Source: Atrina japonica (lineage: Eukaryota; Mollusca; Bivalvia; Pterioida; Pinnidae). From it: a stretch of 64,000 bases of DNA. Of this stretch, positions 1 through 11,660 are shown one piece after another. Position numbers and translations under genes: made by a program. The notes under the pieces are model-generated. The model had not been told where the DNA came from and made no database searches. It saw only the letters and a list, made by a program, of their open reading frames with translations. Where the stretch lies: assembly GCA_030159075.1 (NCBI GenBank), contig BROG01000246.1:248001-312000 (forward strand), in the 5' to 3' direction. Each line of letters starts with the position of its first letter. Position 1 is the first letter of the stretch.

Positions 1-59
1 TGTTCAACTTAATATCAAATTATTGTAATAAACATTAATTTGATTTGATTTGATTTTTT

Positions 60-285
60 TTGTTTTATGCCACACTCAACAATCTTTCAGTCATATGATG
101 GCGTCCAGTTTTTATTGGTGGAGGAGAAACCCCGGTTACCCGGGTAAAGACCACCAACCTTCCGCAAGAAAACTGGCAAACTTTCCCACTTAATTCGAAA
201 TGACCCTAGCGGGATTCGAACCAGAGGTGAGAGGCCTTGTGATTTAAAGCACAATGCTCTAACCACTCGGCCACGGAGGCCCCCC
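60..285 (-). repeat. tRNA-derived SINE-like repeat
   Basis: Read on the minus strand, the 5' part looks like a tRNA: an A-box (TGGCCGAGTGG, plus positions 263-273) and a B-box (GGTTCGAATCC, 212-222) at tRNA-like spacing, followed by a non-tRNA body. The long open frame here is a by-product of the repeat. Degenerate relatives lie at 13918-14125, 14968-15075 and 46195-46423. A real tRNA gene is unlikely because the flanking stem does not close and the body is shared with the other copies. Confidence 0.7.
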
Positions 286-757
286 AACATTTATTTAAGT
301 GAAAATAAAAAATGTTGACCCTTCAGATAACATTAAATGAAAGAAAACCATTAAGAGATAAAGAAAATGGTTGTATAATTTTTGTTTTTGTTGCTTTAGG
401 TTTTTTGTTTTCCAGAAATTCCCTGCACGCATCTTTTATATGTAAATGTAAAGTTGTACATAGTAATTGATTTTGTTGACATTAGATTAATTTTTTGGTA
501 CTTTTAAAAATATCCTTATACACAGTTAGACAGCTTTGTTATTAAAGCACCACTTTTTTTGGTTACAACTGACCTAAATCTGTGAATAGAATGTACAATA
601 TAGTAAAAATAGTACCAATATATTGTCATTAACGTGCCCATGTATATATAATGTATTGTCAAGTTGATGTAATATATTTTTATACGAAAACTCATGTGAC
701 TTTTTATAATAAATGTGCCATATAAAGTAATATTGTTACATCATCTGTGTACTAATA
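286..757. other. AT-rich stretch, nothing recognised
   Basis: No exon-like frame, RNA gene or clear repeat was seen. The stretch is AT-rich with poly-T runs. Confidence 0.4.
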
Positions 758-1122
758 CACCATCATCGAAAAACAACAGTCCAGCAATGCTACGCTCTTT
801 TCCGACAAATGGTTTCATGTCCCCGAAATCATTCTTAGCTAATGAATATTTATAAGGTGTGTCCAATTTATTCAATAACAATAGTTCTGATCGGCAACAA
901 AAGTTATCACATAGTTTTGATCTATGGGAATTTTTAATGATTAGTATCAATAGCATGGACAAACATTATTTAAAAGCCTCCATCTGATTGGTTGAAGAAT
1001 ATGAGCACCCCTTACTCGCACTGGCTCAGGCTTCATGAATTATAGAAATATGCACAAATGATTTCGGACATATGAAACCATCGGTAGGAAAGAGCATAGC
1101 GGTTTTGGACGATGACTAACAG
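758..1122. repeat. Inverted repeat, arms about 70 bp
   Basis: The segment near 765-830 reappears as a diverged reverse complement near 1058-1122; shared words include the complement of ATGAAACCAT and the GAAAGAGC/GCTCTTTC blocks. The short minus-strand frame at 741-962 lies on the left arm and is probably not a gene. This could be a foldback element. Confidence 0.5.
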
Positions 1123-1129
1123 CCTCATG

Positions 1130-2322
1130 TATAGTGGTTACCTCCCTAAACATGCTAAAGTGTTTCAACAATCTTTTTGAATATTATTGTGGTTACCTCC
1201 CTTTCTCAAGTGTTTCAACAATCTTTTTGAATATTATTGTGGTTACCTCTCTTGATCAAGTGTTTCAACAATCTTTTTGAATATAACTGTGGTTTCCTAC
1301 CTTTATCAGGTGTTTAAAAAATCCTTTGATCAAATGTTTCAACAATTCTTTTGAATATTATTGTGGTTACCTCCCTTGATCAACTGTATACATTAATGTT
1401 GTTATCTCCCTTCATCAGGTGTTTAATAAATACATTGAATATATTGTGGTTACCTCCCTTTCTCAAGTGTTTCAACAATCCTTTTGAATATTATTGTGGT
1501 TATATCCCTTGATCAAGTGTTTCAACAATCCTTTTTGTAAATTATTGTGGTTACCCCCTTTCTGAAGTGTTTCAACAATCCTTTTTATATATTATTGTGG
1601 TTACCTCCCTTTCTGAAGTGTTTCAACTCCTTTTGCTTATTGTGGTTACCTCCCTTGATCAAAAGTTTCAACAATCCTTTTTGCTTATTATTGTGGTTAC
1701 CTCCTTTTCTCATCAAGTTTTTCAATTTGATTATTTCATTGTGGTTACCTCCCTTGATCAACTATTTAAATTTCATAGTGTATATTATTATGTTTACCTC
1801 CATTGATCATCAAGTATTTCAGTTTCAGTGTATATTATTGTGGTTATCTCACTTGATTATCAACTTTTTGAATTTCAATGTATATTATAGTGGTTACCTC
1901 CCTTGATTATCAACTTCTTGAATTTCAGTTTATATTATAGTGGTTACCTCCCTTGATTATCAACTTTTTCAGTTTCAGTATATATCAGTGGTTACCTCCC
2001 TTGATTATCAACTTTTTAAATTTCGGTATATATTATAGTGGTTACCTCCCTTGATTATCAACTTTTTCAATTTCAGAGTATATTATAGTGGTTACCTCCT
2101 TTGATTATCAACTTTTTCAATTTCAGTGTATATTATTGTGGTTTCCTCCCTTGATCATCATGTGTTTCAACAACCCTTGTGTATATTTTTGTGATTACTT
2201 CCACTGATTATCAATTTCAGTGTATATTATTGTGGTTACCTCCCTTGATTTTCAACTTTTTCAGTTTCAGTGTATATTATTGTGGTTACCTTCCTTGATT
2301 TTCAACTTTTTCAGTTTCAGTG
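1130..2322. repeat. Minisatellite, unit about 55-62 bp (first block)
   Basis: About 20 diverged units share the core TGTGGTTACCTCCCTTGAT followed by a CAAGTGTTTCAACAATC-like or TATCAACTTTTT-like half. The second half drifts along the array. Apparent open frames at 1547-1906 are repeat translations. The array resumes at 3324 after a MITE insertion, and a single unit remnant lies near 4425-4460. Confidence 0.9.
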
Positions 2323-2324
2323 TA

Positions 2325-3323
2325 CAGTTCACCCCGATATACCACCACCTTTTATTTTCCTGAATTTTGGTGGTATAACAGGTTTGGCAATATATCAAGG
2401 TGTGGTCGTTTTCAGCATGACATGTCTTTAATCCCTGTTGTATATCATATCCAGTTTACAACTCGCTATCGTAAATTCGAGTGACCTGGCTCAGTCGATA
2501 GCTTGCTTGACTCTTGATCATGAGGTCGAGTCCAGCCGGCGGCAGGTTGGTTTCCTGTCCTTCGGATTGAGACAGTAAAAACCGAGGTCCCGTGTCACAG
2601 TAGGTGTCGGCACGTTAAAGAACCCTCACTGCTCAATGGCCATAAGTGCTAAGCATAGGCCAAAATTTGAAGCCCTTCACCGGCATTAGTGACGTCTCCA
2701 TATGAGTGAAAGATTCTTGAGTGGGACGTTAAACAACAATAAAAAAACAAACAAACAATCTTAAATTCAGATATTTTGTCTATTGTTTGAGTTTGGACAA
2801 TTTGATCACCCTATTAAAATTGCCAAAATTAAACCATCCAAAATATGTAGCAGTTCATGTTCAACTGCTGGAAAATCTAGATCTTTTTCTAACATTACGC
2901 TGGAAACATTTCTTTTGTTAACTTTCATCGTTTTTTGTTTAAAATAACTCTTTGACAGGCTGGTTATACAAAGGTTTATATATCTCATCTACTCATAATT
3001 ATTTCTTGATAATAGCTGTGTAAACACACCACGTGTTGATTTTTTCCAGCTCTCATGGAAGTGCGACACCCGTAAGCTGGTCCCTGTCCGACTTCTACAC
3101 TTTGTTCATACAACCAGATAGCAGTTTATAATACTCAATATTCAAGTTATCTCCCTTTGCAGTCGACATATTTAGTAAACAATTTACTGTCGACTAACAG
3201 TGCTCCTCACACCTGTTGTTTCATCTGGTCTGCCGATATGTTCCAGTTACAATGAGGGGAGGAAATCCGTTCAAGAAATAGCTGTGTTATATGCGGGTTT
3301 GGCATTATAATAGGGGTGAACCA
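2325..3323. mobile_element. TA-flanked MITE carrying a SINE, inserted in the minisatellite
   Basis: The ends are inverted: the left begins CAGTTCACCCCGATATA and the right, reverse complemented, begins TGGTTCACCCCTATTATA. TA occurs on both sides (2323-2324 and 3324-3325). The same minisatellite continues on either side, so this about 1-kb element inserted into the array. A SINE lies inside it at 2478-2757. CAGT-like ends with TA duplication suggest the Tc1/mariner type, but no transposase is visible. Confidence 0.75.
2478..2757 (+). repeat. tRNA-derived SINE (main family)
   Basis: A tRNA-like head (A-box-like TGGCTCAGTCGATAGC, B-box-like GGTCGAGTCC) is followed by a conserved body containing CCGTGTCACAGTAGGTGTC and TGAGTGGGACGTTAAACAAC and an A-rich tail. 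Other copies are at 44985-45272 (minus), 48408-48575 (minus) and 53098-53398 (plus). The family name was not assigned. Confidence 0.85.
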
Positions 3324-3515
3324 TATATTATTGTGGTTTCCTTCCTTAATCATCATGTTTCAACAACCCTTGTGTAAATTTTTATGATTACCTCCCTTGA
3401 TTATCAACTTTTTCAATTTCAGTGTATATTATTGTGGTTACCTCCCTTAATCATGATGTTTTTCAACAATCCGTGTATTTTAGTGGTTACCTCTCTTGAT
3501 TATCAATTAATTTAA
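3324..3515. repeat. Minisatellite, continuation of the 1130-2322 array
   Basis: Three or four more units with the TGTGGTTACCTCCCTT core continue directly after the right end of the MITE. Confidence 0.85.
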
Positions 3516-5139
3516 TATAATTTTTACAAGTTGATGGAACATCAACACAGTTATGTTATGCTAAGTTGTTTATTAGGAGCAAGTCAAAGCACATTTTGTA
3601 GTATGGGGTTAATAACACATTATATTGTCCCAAAATTAGACATGTATGTGCATTTCACCAACATAAACTCAACTCCAAATCACACTTTTATTCGTATATT
3701 TTTGCTTTTTAAAATGACGAAAATATAGTAACAATTTGCTGAAAAACATAAGTCTACAAGACTTGTTGAAATATATGCTATTAAAGGTTAGTTCGGTGTC
3801 CTTTGTGAATTTTGAGGTAATATAAATTTGCTTTAGAATGTTACTTTTCAACTATTTTTTACCATTATACTCTTGTGATAGAATTGACGTTCAAAGCGAT
3901 AGACTGGACTGTTAACAATTCTTGCGTATGATTAATATGCAAACGAGTTTTGATCAAGTCTCCCTTACTGTGTATTGGCAAGATCTGTCTGTGAAGTTGG
4001 ACATAAAAGTTGCCTCATTCCTCATTCCCACAATCTTAACTGATGAGAAACTCACGGCATTCTTTGAAGTTGGGAAAATGTTTTACTTGTACACGTATTG
4101 ACCTAGAGATTTAAGGCTACTAATAGTAAGTATAGCGTAAAGGTATAATACTGCCCTGTCACATAGAAATTTAATATCGATGAAACAATGTTTATAAGCA
4201 CAAGATTTTACAATCATATCGCTGATCTATGTAGTTTGTTGCATAATAAATAAGCCATCAGTACCCACATTAGGCCAAATGTCTGACCCGATTTTTAGTT
4301 ACTTTTTTTTGTAAAACCTAATTTTACCAAATTAAAAAGTATTCAGTATACTGAGTGTATTACACCTCATTAAAACTTACGATTGCCACCAACTCGTATC
4401 AGTACTTTCAATACTTTGATTTTGTATATTATTGTGGTTGCTTCCTTTACTCATTAAGTATATTGGAAGTTTTTTAGATTAAAAAAATTATTCTGGTGTG
4501 AAACAGGTGGGGGGTGGGGGAATAAAAATGTGTTAAATCTACTATGTAATCCATTTCAGTAACTTCTGTTTTTATTTAGTTTTAATTAATATGATCAAAA
4601 GGTGAAAGATTAACTGCAGTTTATAAGAGGAAAATATTCAAGATAATTTGTTAGAGCGAAATCAAAGACTTCATTACTGTTCAGTTTTTCTTACACACAA
4701 TAAATCAGTCTGATGGCAGACAGTGAATAACAGCCAGTAGGAGCCCAAAATCATCAAATCTACTTAAGCTCAACATTTATTCCATTATTTTGTCTATAGA
4801 TGTGAAACTTCTACATGTGACTGAATATGATACACATTATTATCTATTTTTATTCACATAAAAACAACAGGTTAAATTTAATGTTTTCACATAAAAATGT
4901 AATATTATCTTTTGTATGTTAATCAGAATTTATGTATGAACTCAAATTTTATTATTTATTTTTCTGAAACTCTCTACAAATGAGGAATGCTTTTTTATCA
5001 TTATTTACAATTACGTGCTATAAATATACCAAAATGTCATAAATTCTTTGTGTGAGGTTATCTCCAATATCGAGTAATTTTGGTGATTTGGGACTCAGAT
5101 GCTTAAGTAGTCTACTGTCAAGAAGACTTATTACTGACC
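3516..5139. other. No gene seen
   Basis: AT-rich sequence with short open frames lacking splice context or recognisable protein character. It has one minisatellite unit remnant near 4425-4460 and a short G-rich patch near 4508-4520. Confidence 0.4.
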
Positions 5140-5496
5140 TAATTAACACTGGTCCATTGGCCAGAAAATAACAGGAAGGACCAGTAGATTTCTCATCTGT
5201 ACTGGCCCCATTTTCCAGTAAAAGAAATAAAGATATAGTACATTACAAGTGTTCTTTTCAATAATTGTTACACATCTGTAAATCTTAAGAATAATCTTTC
5301 TCATCTTTAATACAAACTGAAAATTTCCTGTCTTGTCATCAGGTGTTATAGTTGGTTATTCTTAATCTAGAGATATCATAAAATTATTTCTTTAGATTTT
5401 TTTTGTGGGCCAGTGGAAGTCTGATGGCGCTGGTAGACTTTTATGCTACAGGCCCTGTGGGCCAACTGGGATAAAACATTAAATTTAAGCCCTGTT
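5140..5496 (+). mobile_element. Dispersed element, copy 1
   Basis: This segment is matched in the opposite orientation by 35989-36372. Shared blocks include ACTGGTCCATTGGCCAG-like, ACTGGCCCCATTTTCCAGTA and GGGCCAGTGG. The outer ends differ slightly, and no protein is encoded. Confidence 0.65.
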
Positions 5497-5980
5497 GCAT
5501 ATCACTGACCTTTAATATCCTTATCGTAGTGAAGCTACATACCAAATTTAGAGATAATTGACCCTGTTTTTTTTTTTAGAATAAGTTGAAAATATTCAAA
5601 TTTAAAGTCTATTAACAGCACACATACCCACGTTGCCCAAAGCTGGACACAAAATGAACTGCAACTCAGATGATATACAAATGGATGACAAAAATGTTCG
5701 TCAATAAAGTCAAATAAAAACAAAAATACAAATAAATTATACATTTACTTCAACAATTTTAATCCTGTACATGTGGCAATGCCTGGAAATCATACTGAAA
5801 TTCATCTCACTCTGATGAAGATTTTAAACGTTTCACTGATGCTAAACTTCCACCATTATTTTACGAGTCTTAAGAGCAACTTCGGGTCTAAATGTTAGAA
5901 ATATGCATGAATGTACATCTTTGCTTGTAATTATTATTATTATTTTTTGTTGTTGATACAATTACTTGGATACTATTGCA

Positions 5981-6348
5981 CCAGGGTCACCAAATTTACT
6001 CAGTACTGAAGCTCAACAAACGTTTCATGATTTTAAGGTAAAAACAAGCCAAATTTATTCTGTAACTGGACATGTTTGTATACTGATAGCATACAATTGT
6101 AAATAATGATCAAACTTATTGCTCATTTGAAGAAAACTTCAGAAATATTAAAAAATTGTTTGAGTACCATACTCAACATACTTCTTCATTTTTACAGGAA
6201 AATCATAAGTGTGATGCAAAAATTTATATGTGAATGATGACAAATAACAATCACTCAAACCCAAAAGTTTTACAAACGTCTATATGGTCAAAATAATAAA
6301 AAAAAATTGATCTTGAGTATTCAGTAAATTTGGTGACTTGGGTCCCTG
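5981..6348. mobile_element. MITE with about 30-bp inverted ends
   Basis: The left end CAGGGTCACCAAATTTACT is mirrored at the right by the complement of AAATTTGGTGACTTGGGTCC. The interior is AT-rich and non-coding. A related right end occurs near 5073-5095. Confidence 0.65.
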
Positions 6349-6404
6349 AATATTCATTTAACCTAACTTTGGATTTCACAGTACTGAGTCAGTTACCAGA
6401 TTGA

Positions 6405-6575
6405 AACGTACATTTTGACGCCTGTGTTTATATTTTTACTACATACAGGGTTGTTGCAAAAGGTTAGAGGCACCAGCGTTTACATTTTTCACCATAGGGT
6501 TGTTCCAAAAGTTTAGATGCCCCAATATTCACTCTGACTACAGGGTTGCTCTAAAGGTTTGTTGGAACTAGTGTT
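6405..6575. repeat. Short tandem array, unit about 62 bp, 3 copies
   Basis: Each unit carries ACAGGGTTGTTGC-like or TAGGGTTGTTCC-like sequence, then AAAGGTTAGAGGC-like and GTTTACA. It lies just 3' of the stop codon of the minus-strand exon at 6588-6742, so it may fall in that gene's 3' UTR. Confidence 0.6.
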
Positions 6576-6587
6576 TACAGTTGTACT

Positions 6588-6742
6588 CTATTGTATCTCT
6601 GTATCACTCTCCTCAGGTAACAGAAATTTACACCTGTGTTGTGAAATAGATGCTTCATCTTCATCATCATCTTCTTCTGGGAAATCAGCAAATAATTGTG
6701 ACTTTGATTTTGCTGGAAGTAATTTTTTACCTGGACCAGATT
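6588..6742 (-). CDS. Terminal coding exon of an unidentified gene
   Basis: On the minus strand a good acceptor (TGTATGTTTCAG) ends at 6743. It is followed by two bases that complete a split codon, 50 codons and a TAG stop at 6590-6588. The peptide is hydrophilic: it starts SGPGKKLLPAKSKSQLF, has an acidic run PEEDDDEDEAS and ends CKFLLPEESDTEIQ. The upstream exon at 9700-9800 ends with a single G, which joins the leading AA to give GAA, so the phases agree. The opposite strand also has an open frame here, rich in serine because it is antisense to the acidic run. I do not recognise the protein; it resembles a disordered acidic tail. The start of the gene was not found. Confidence 0.55.
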
Positions 6743-8639
6743 CTGAAACATACAAAGTGATGACAAAATTTAAAGAAAAGGAAAAGCTAAATGACACAGA
6801 TAATACTATCATTGATCTTAGTAGGATGTAATAAGAAAGTGTATTTAATTCCTTTTTTTCCATTAATCATGGACAAACAGAATATTACATACATTTTTCC
6901 TGATATTTCATTATTCGCCGCCAGGAGGCGGTGAATATATTTCAAATTAAGTTAGGAAGTAGTATATGGAAGGAGCTGTTAGTTTCTTTGAACGCGGAAG
7001 TAATGACGTAGTAATTTTATTTGAGGCAAAAACGCTATTAAATTTCAGATATGAAAGTGATGTTGGTTTGTTTCATCTAAATTTTTTTAATGCAATTAAG
7101 GTATAATACCGCGATTCGTATTTTTGAAATAACGATAAGTGGGAGACATTAGTTGAAATGATGGGAGCAATCATTACGTGATTGCTTTTGATTTTGATAA
7201 GAGCATGATATCCTATTATATAAGTTTAGTGGACGACGGAAATTTGGAACAAAATGTTTTTTATCATTTAAAATGATTTCGTTTGTGCAAAACGGAATAA
7301 ATATAACACCGAAAACGAAATGTGTCATATGAAATATTGATGATTGGGAGAACAACAAAGTGAAAACGGGTCGGACGATTTACCGAAACAGACCTTAATT
7401 ACCGAAGCACACCATTTTTACTTTTATTTCGACATAAAAACTGTAGTACATGTAGTACATGTTAAAGTCTACATATAATAAAATGTTACTTTTAACACGA
7501 GTTTTGTGTAATAATGGATAAAGTCAGAATTATCATGTTAAACAAGATCGAACCACTCTAGCCGGCTAGGCCAACAATGAACGAAACAGACTGGAATATG
7601 GACTTGTTTTAAAAAAAAATAATTCTGAATTATTCCATAAATGTTTTTCTAAATTACGTTTTATATTCTTGATATATACTAATATTTAATACATTTAAAA
7701 AAAAAAAAAATCCAAGTTCTTCACCATTGTTGACAACCATTATGCAGAACAGTGAAAATTACTGCAACTGTCATTTTGTAAACTTTTACATATATAGACA
7801 TTGCTACATCGCTGATGTCAATTGCTATATAAACACTACTAAAATGAATGATTACACTGGATGAATTTGACCAGGAACATGATGACCACTCCATTTCTCA
7901 CTACTGTCTGTGAACTTGGTGTTAGTTGACGGGAAATCGCTGTTAAATTAGTTCTGTTGACTCTATCTTCACAAAAATGTTATCTGGTGGGACTTTTTGT
8001 CGTAATAGATATTAAGTAACTGAAAGCTTGCATTCATTTATTCCCAAACTTCCTTTGAAATACCTTTGGCGGCAAATTGATGCTTTGCATCAAATTTTTC
8101 TTGTATTGTTTCTATTTCATTTGAAAATGACAATATACATGTAGGTTGATGCTGCAGTAATATGACTTCTAGCTCACCTCTAGTAAGGTGGGCGGGGCTT
8201 ACGATATCGCCACAGCATCAGTGTCCATTTGAGACTTGCTAAGGTCAGTTTAATTTTCTTCTGTTGCTTATACATCGACTAAACTTGTATGGGTTTATAG
8301 GTTTTATTTTTTTATTCTAAGCACAGGCTTTCAGATATCTGATTTTTCTAGTATAATTTGCAAAAATGATCCTATTTTTGACTTAGTATATATTCAATAT
8401 TGTTATTACCTATAGACTGGTTGAGGTGAAGTAACACATAATTGACACATTGCATTTTCGTGAAAGTTAGTCGAATTTCGTGACGTCACAATGCATTTTT
8501 AATGTTTGTCCGAGGTATGACCGAGATGTTGAGTATTGTGACGTCATCAAATTTAAAAACTGTTTGCACATAAATGGAAAGGACAATTGGTGAATTAAAA
8601 TCAGTTGTTGGGAAGCGAGATTTGTACCCTGTTTTTGCA
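6743..8639. other. Intron of the unidentified minus-strand gene; possible element
   Basis: If the exon pair is right, this is intronic. Sequence near 6915-6935 (CGCCGCCAGGAGGCGG, itself nearly palindromic) and the TTTGGCGGCAAATTGATGC near 8065 suggest a diverged dispersed element between them. No exon-like frame was seen. Confidence 0.35.
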
Positions 8640-9062
8640 ACAGTTAAACACTTGCCCACCAACAGTGAGACACTTGCCTTACAATGAGACACTAACCTGC
8701 TAACAGTGAGATACTTACCCATTTAGAGACACTTACTCAGCAACAGTGTGACACTTGCCTTACAATGAGACAATAACCTGCTGACAGTGAAACACTTGCC
8801 TGCTAACAGTGAGACTCTTACCCACTTAGAGACATTTACTCAGCAACAGTGAGACACTTACCCAACAAGAGTGAGACACCAAACTGCTAACATTGAGACA
8901 TCTGCTAACAGAGATAATTGCCTGCTAACAGAAAGATACATTAACAGTGAGACACTCACCTGTTAATTTTGAAACACTTGCCAAACAACAGAGACACTTG
9001 CCCACTTACAGATGCTTTCCAACTTACAGCAGGACATTTGCCCACCAACACTGATACACATT
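8640..9062. repeat. Minisatellite, unit about 22-27 bp
   Basis: About 16 irregular units of the type AACAGTGAGACACTTGCC, often with CTGCT or CCAAC between them. Unit length varies, and copies decay towards both ends. Confidence 0.85.
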
Positions 9063-9189
9063 GGTTTGAGGTTTTTCTAATTACAGATTTGTTTTCCGTT
9101 TTTAACGTTGGTGACTACAAACCAGACATGTGATTTAGACATTTGGTGACTAACTGAGATATGTAGTTTAAACATATATTGACCATGGT

Positions 9190-9450
9190 TTACAGAGACC
9201 TTGAAAAGTGCTTGAATATAAAGTTAGTCCTTGAAATGTGCTAAAATATAGAGTTAGTCCTTGAAAAGTGCTTGAATATAGATTTAGACCTTGAAAAGTG
9301 CTTGGATATTGGGGTAATCTTTGAAAAGTGCTTGAATATAGATTTAGCCCTTGAAAAGTGCTTGAATATAGAATTAGTCCTTGAATATGGAGTTAGCCCT
9401 TGAAAAGTGCTAGAATATAGAGTCAGTCCTTCAAAAGTACTTAAAAAATA
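9190..9450. repeat. Minisatellite, unit about 28 bp
   Basis: About nine units of the type CCTTGAAAAGTGCTTGAATA followed by TAGATTTAG or variants. The minus-strand frame through it only translates the repeat. Confidence 0.88.
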
Positions 9451-9699
9451 CCATGGCAAATTTTTTAATTTAATGATAAATGCTTGATTTTTAGCCAAAG
9501 TGCTGGAATTCTGCTTATTTTAAGATTCCTTATCGCTATTAAATTTAAAGAAAGATAACATTTAAAAAGTGTTTTTGTGATGCTACTGGAACTCATTAGC
9601 AGAACTCGTTCATGTGTAGTTGAACTTGAAGCTGTATTAAGCTGTATTTTGAGGACTTTACCATTGAAATGTGAAAGCACCTTAAACTATAGACATTAC

Positions 9700-9800
9700 C
9701 TTTGGTTTTTCTGTCTTCTGCAGTCGGCAAATTCATCGTGAAGTTTGCTGCACTAGTTGAGGAATGCATACCATGCAAGTCAAAGCCATTTTCAAATGAG
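9700..9800 (-). CDS. Internal coding exon of the unidentified gene
   Basis: On the minus strand the acceptor ATTATATCAG precedes position 9800 and the donor G|GTAATG follows 9700. The exon has one leading base, 33 codons and one trailing G. The peptide starts SFENGFDLHGMHSST, contains ANFTMNLPTAED and ends RKTK. The trailing G joins in phase to the exon at 6588-6742. It needs a preceding exon that ends with two bases of a codon; none of the candidates at 13562-13612 or 16475-16684 fits that phase directly. No family was recognised. Confidence 0.5.
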
Positions 9801-10689
9801 CTGATATAATAGAGAGAGTATATTTAAGTGAGCATATACAATAATACTATAGTCATATGTGAGGCACGATACATTTAAAGTGCTCAAAGTGCAAAAAGGT
9901 TAATGACATACAAATAATCTATTACAGCAGCACTTTTTGACTGAATTAGTAATTCAAGGGACACAACTCTTAATGCTAGGTAAAAAAAATTGGAATGGAA
10001 ATGTTCGGTAAGTTATATTGAGAAAAGTTTAGAGGAAATTTCAACACATTTATTGACTGTTTTTTTTTTTATTATTATTTTTGCTTAGAAAAAATATAAA
10101 AAGACTATTTGTAATGAAATAATTTTGTCAAATAATCTTGGTAGACTTCAATTGAAATTTTTTGGCATGATTAAAAAAAAAATGTAAACAAATTCCACTT
10201 AAGTATATCAACGACATCAGGTTTAGCAAATAATTTACCATTAATGTCATTTAGAATATATCAGAAGGTTTTGGAGTATTAAATATATCAACGGCTGTAG
10301 GTGTGTATAAATATATGACACGAAAACATGTAAACAATGTCCTAATATCACTGGTAGATCAGTCAATAAAGTTTTCAGACTGGTTATAAAAAATGTTTTT
10401 GACAAAAATTCCTGATGAAAGAAACTTGAATAATCTTTTGAACAGATATTTCAGATATCAATTTCCATCAGCTAGAATTGTAAATAAACTCTCTAAAGCT
10501 GGGTAACTTGTAAACACGAATAAATCATAAAAATTCTGATTTTGTTTTCTGATATGAATACAAGTATCCCAGTTACGAATAAACTTTTATCTAACACTTT
10601 TATTTGTAAATAATATCTATAAATCTGAGGGAATGGATGAAATGAATCTGTAAACAGTAATTAAAAACAAATATATCTGCACGTTTCTG
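9801..10689. other. AT-rich, no gene seen
   Basis: Short open frames only, with poly-T and poly-A runs. No repeat family was recognised. Confidence 0.4.
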
Positions 10690-10764
10690 AAATATAGAAG
10701 CAGCCATACACCAATCATAGTCCTGTCAGAAATCCTTTAACATATAATACACAGACACATACAG

Positions 10765-11660
10765 TAGTAGTGCAACGATATACCAAACTACGATACATCG
10801 CGGTATTTTACCTTTGGTACGATACACGGTACGTTGATTTTATGCCACGATACACCTACGATATTTTCCGGATTTATCTGTTTCTGTTTTAGACTCTGTA
10901 TACTCTATTTCTGGTTTACCGGTAAACAAACAACATGGTGAAAAGCAGTTCACCCAAGAGGAAAACGGATGTACTTGTGCTCCCACGGCATCGTCGTCAT
11001 ACTAGTCACAATTATGGGCTCACTCGGGGTTCAAAAAGTTACAAATGCCAGGCATAAGTTTGAAAAACTTGCACCACTTGTCGTCTTTGTAACACGGATA
11101 TACCTTTCAAAACTGATAAAACCACGAACTTGTCGTTTGACATGAAACGGCATCATCCAAACGTAAATTATTATGAAGCCTAAGATTAAAATAAATTATA
11201 GATTCGCAGGGGCAACGTAGTTTGCAACAATCAATGAACACAAAGTTGTCAATCAATTCGCCGAGGGCCAAGGCTATTTCAAAAGCAATAGCTCAGTTTC
11301 TTGTGACTTATTTATGACCTTTTAGTTCAATGGAATCTGATGGTTTCAGAAAATTGATTAACATTTTAGAGCCAAAATATGATGTACCTTCTCAAATATA
11401 TTTCTCCACTAATGTAGTCACTAATTTATTCAACAGGATAAATCTCATTTAGTTGACATTAAAAGTAAACAAAACAGAATAAACGGGATATGTGAAACAA
11501 AAAATTTATTTTTAAAAGTAAGTGCACAGAAGTGCAATGATTTCATTATTGAATTTTCAACCTAGTTGCTTTATTGCTGTGTATCGTAAATGTATCGTAT
11601 CATCAGGTACGAATTGCAATATGTATCATATCGTCATTACAATGTATCGTTGCAGCTCTA
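10765..11660 (+). mobile_element. Non-autonomous hAT transposon with intact 8-bp target duplication
   Basis: The element starts TAGTAGTGCAACGATA and its right end, reverse complemented, starts TAGAGCTGCAACGATA, as in hAT terminal repeats. The 8-bp ACATACAG stands on both sides (10757-10764 and 11661-11668), and hAT elements make 8-bp duplications. The empty site is a minisatellite unit. The interior carries decayed ZBED-type transposase sequence. Length is 896 bp. Confidence 0.92.
11060..11400 (+). pseudogene. Decayed ZBED/hAT transposase fragments
   Basis: Around 11076-11165 one frame reads CRLCNTDIPFKTDKTT then MKRHHPN, which matches a BED zinc finger with its Cys-Cys and His-His pairs. 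Around 11255-11400 another frame reads KAISKAIAQF, an in-frame TGA or TAA, then MESDGFRKLINILEPKYD, the conserved N-terminal block of hAT transposases. Stops and frame changes separate the pieces, and the catalytic and dimerisation regions are absent, so this copy cannot make a transposase. Confidence 0.8.

Noticed and set aside
87..290. 67-residue minus-strand frame
   Set aside because: It covers a tRNA-derived SINE-like repeat found several times in the window.
6559..6831. Plus-strand frame with a serine run
   Set aside because: The serine run is antisense to an acidic stretch; the minus strand has better splice sites and phase agreement with a second exon.
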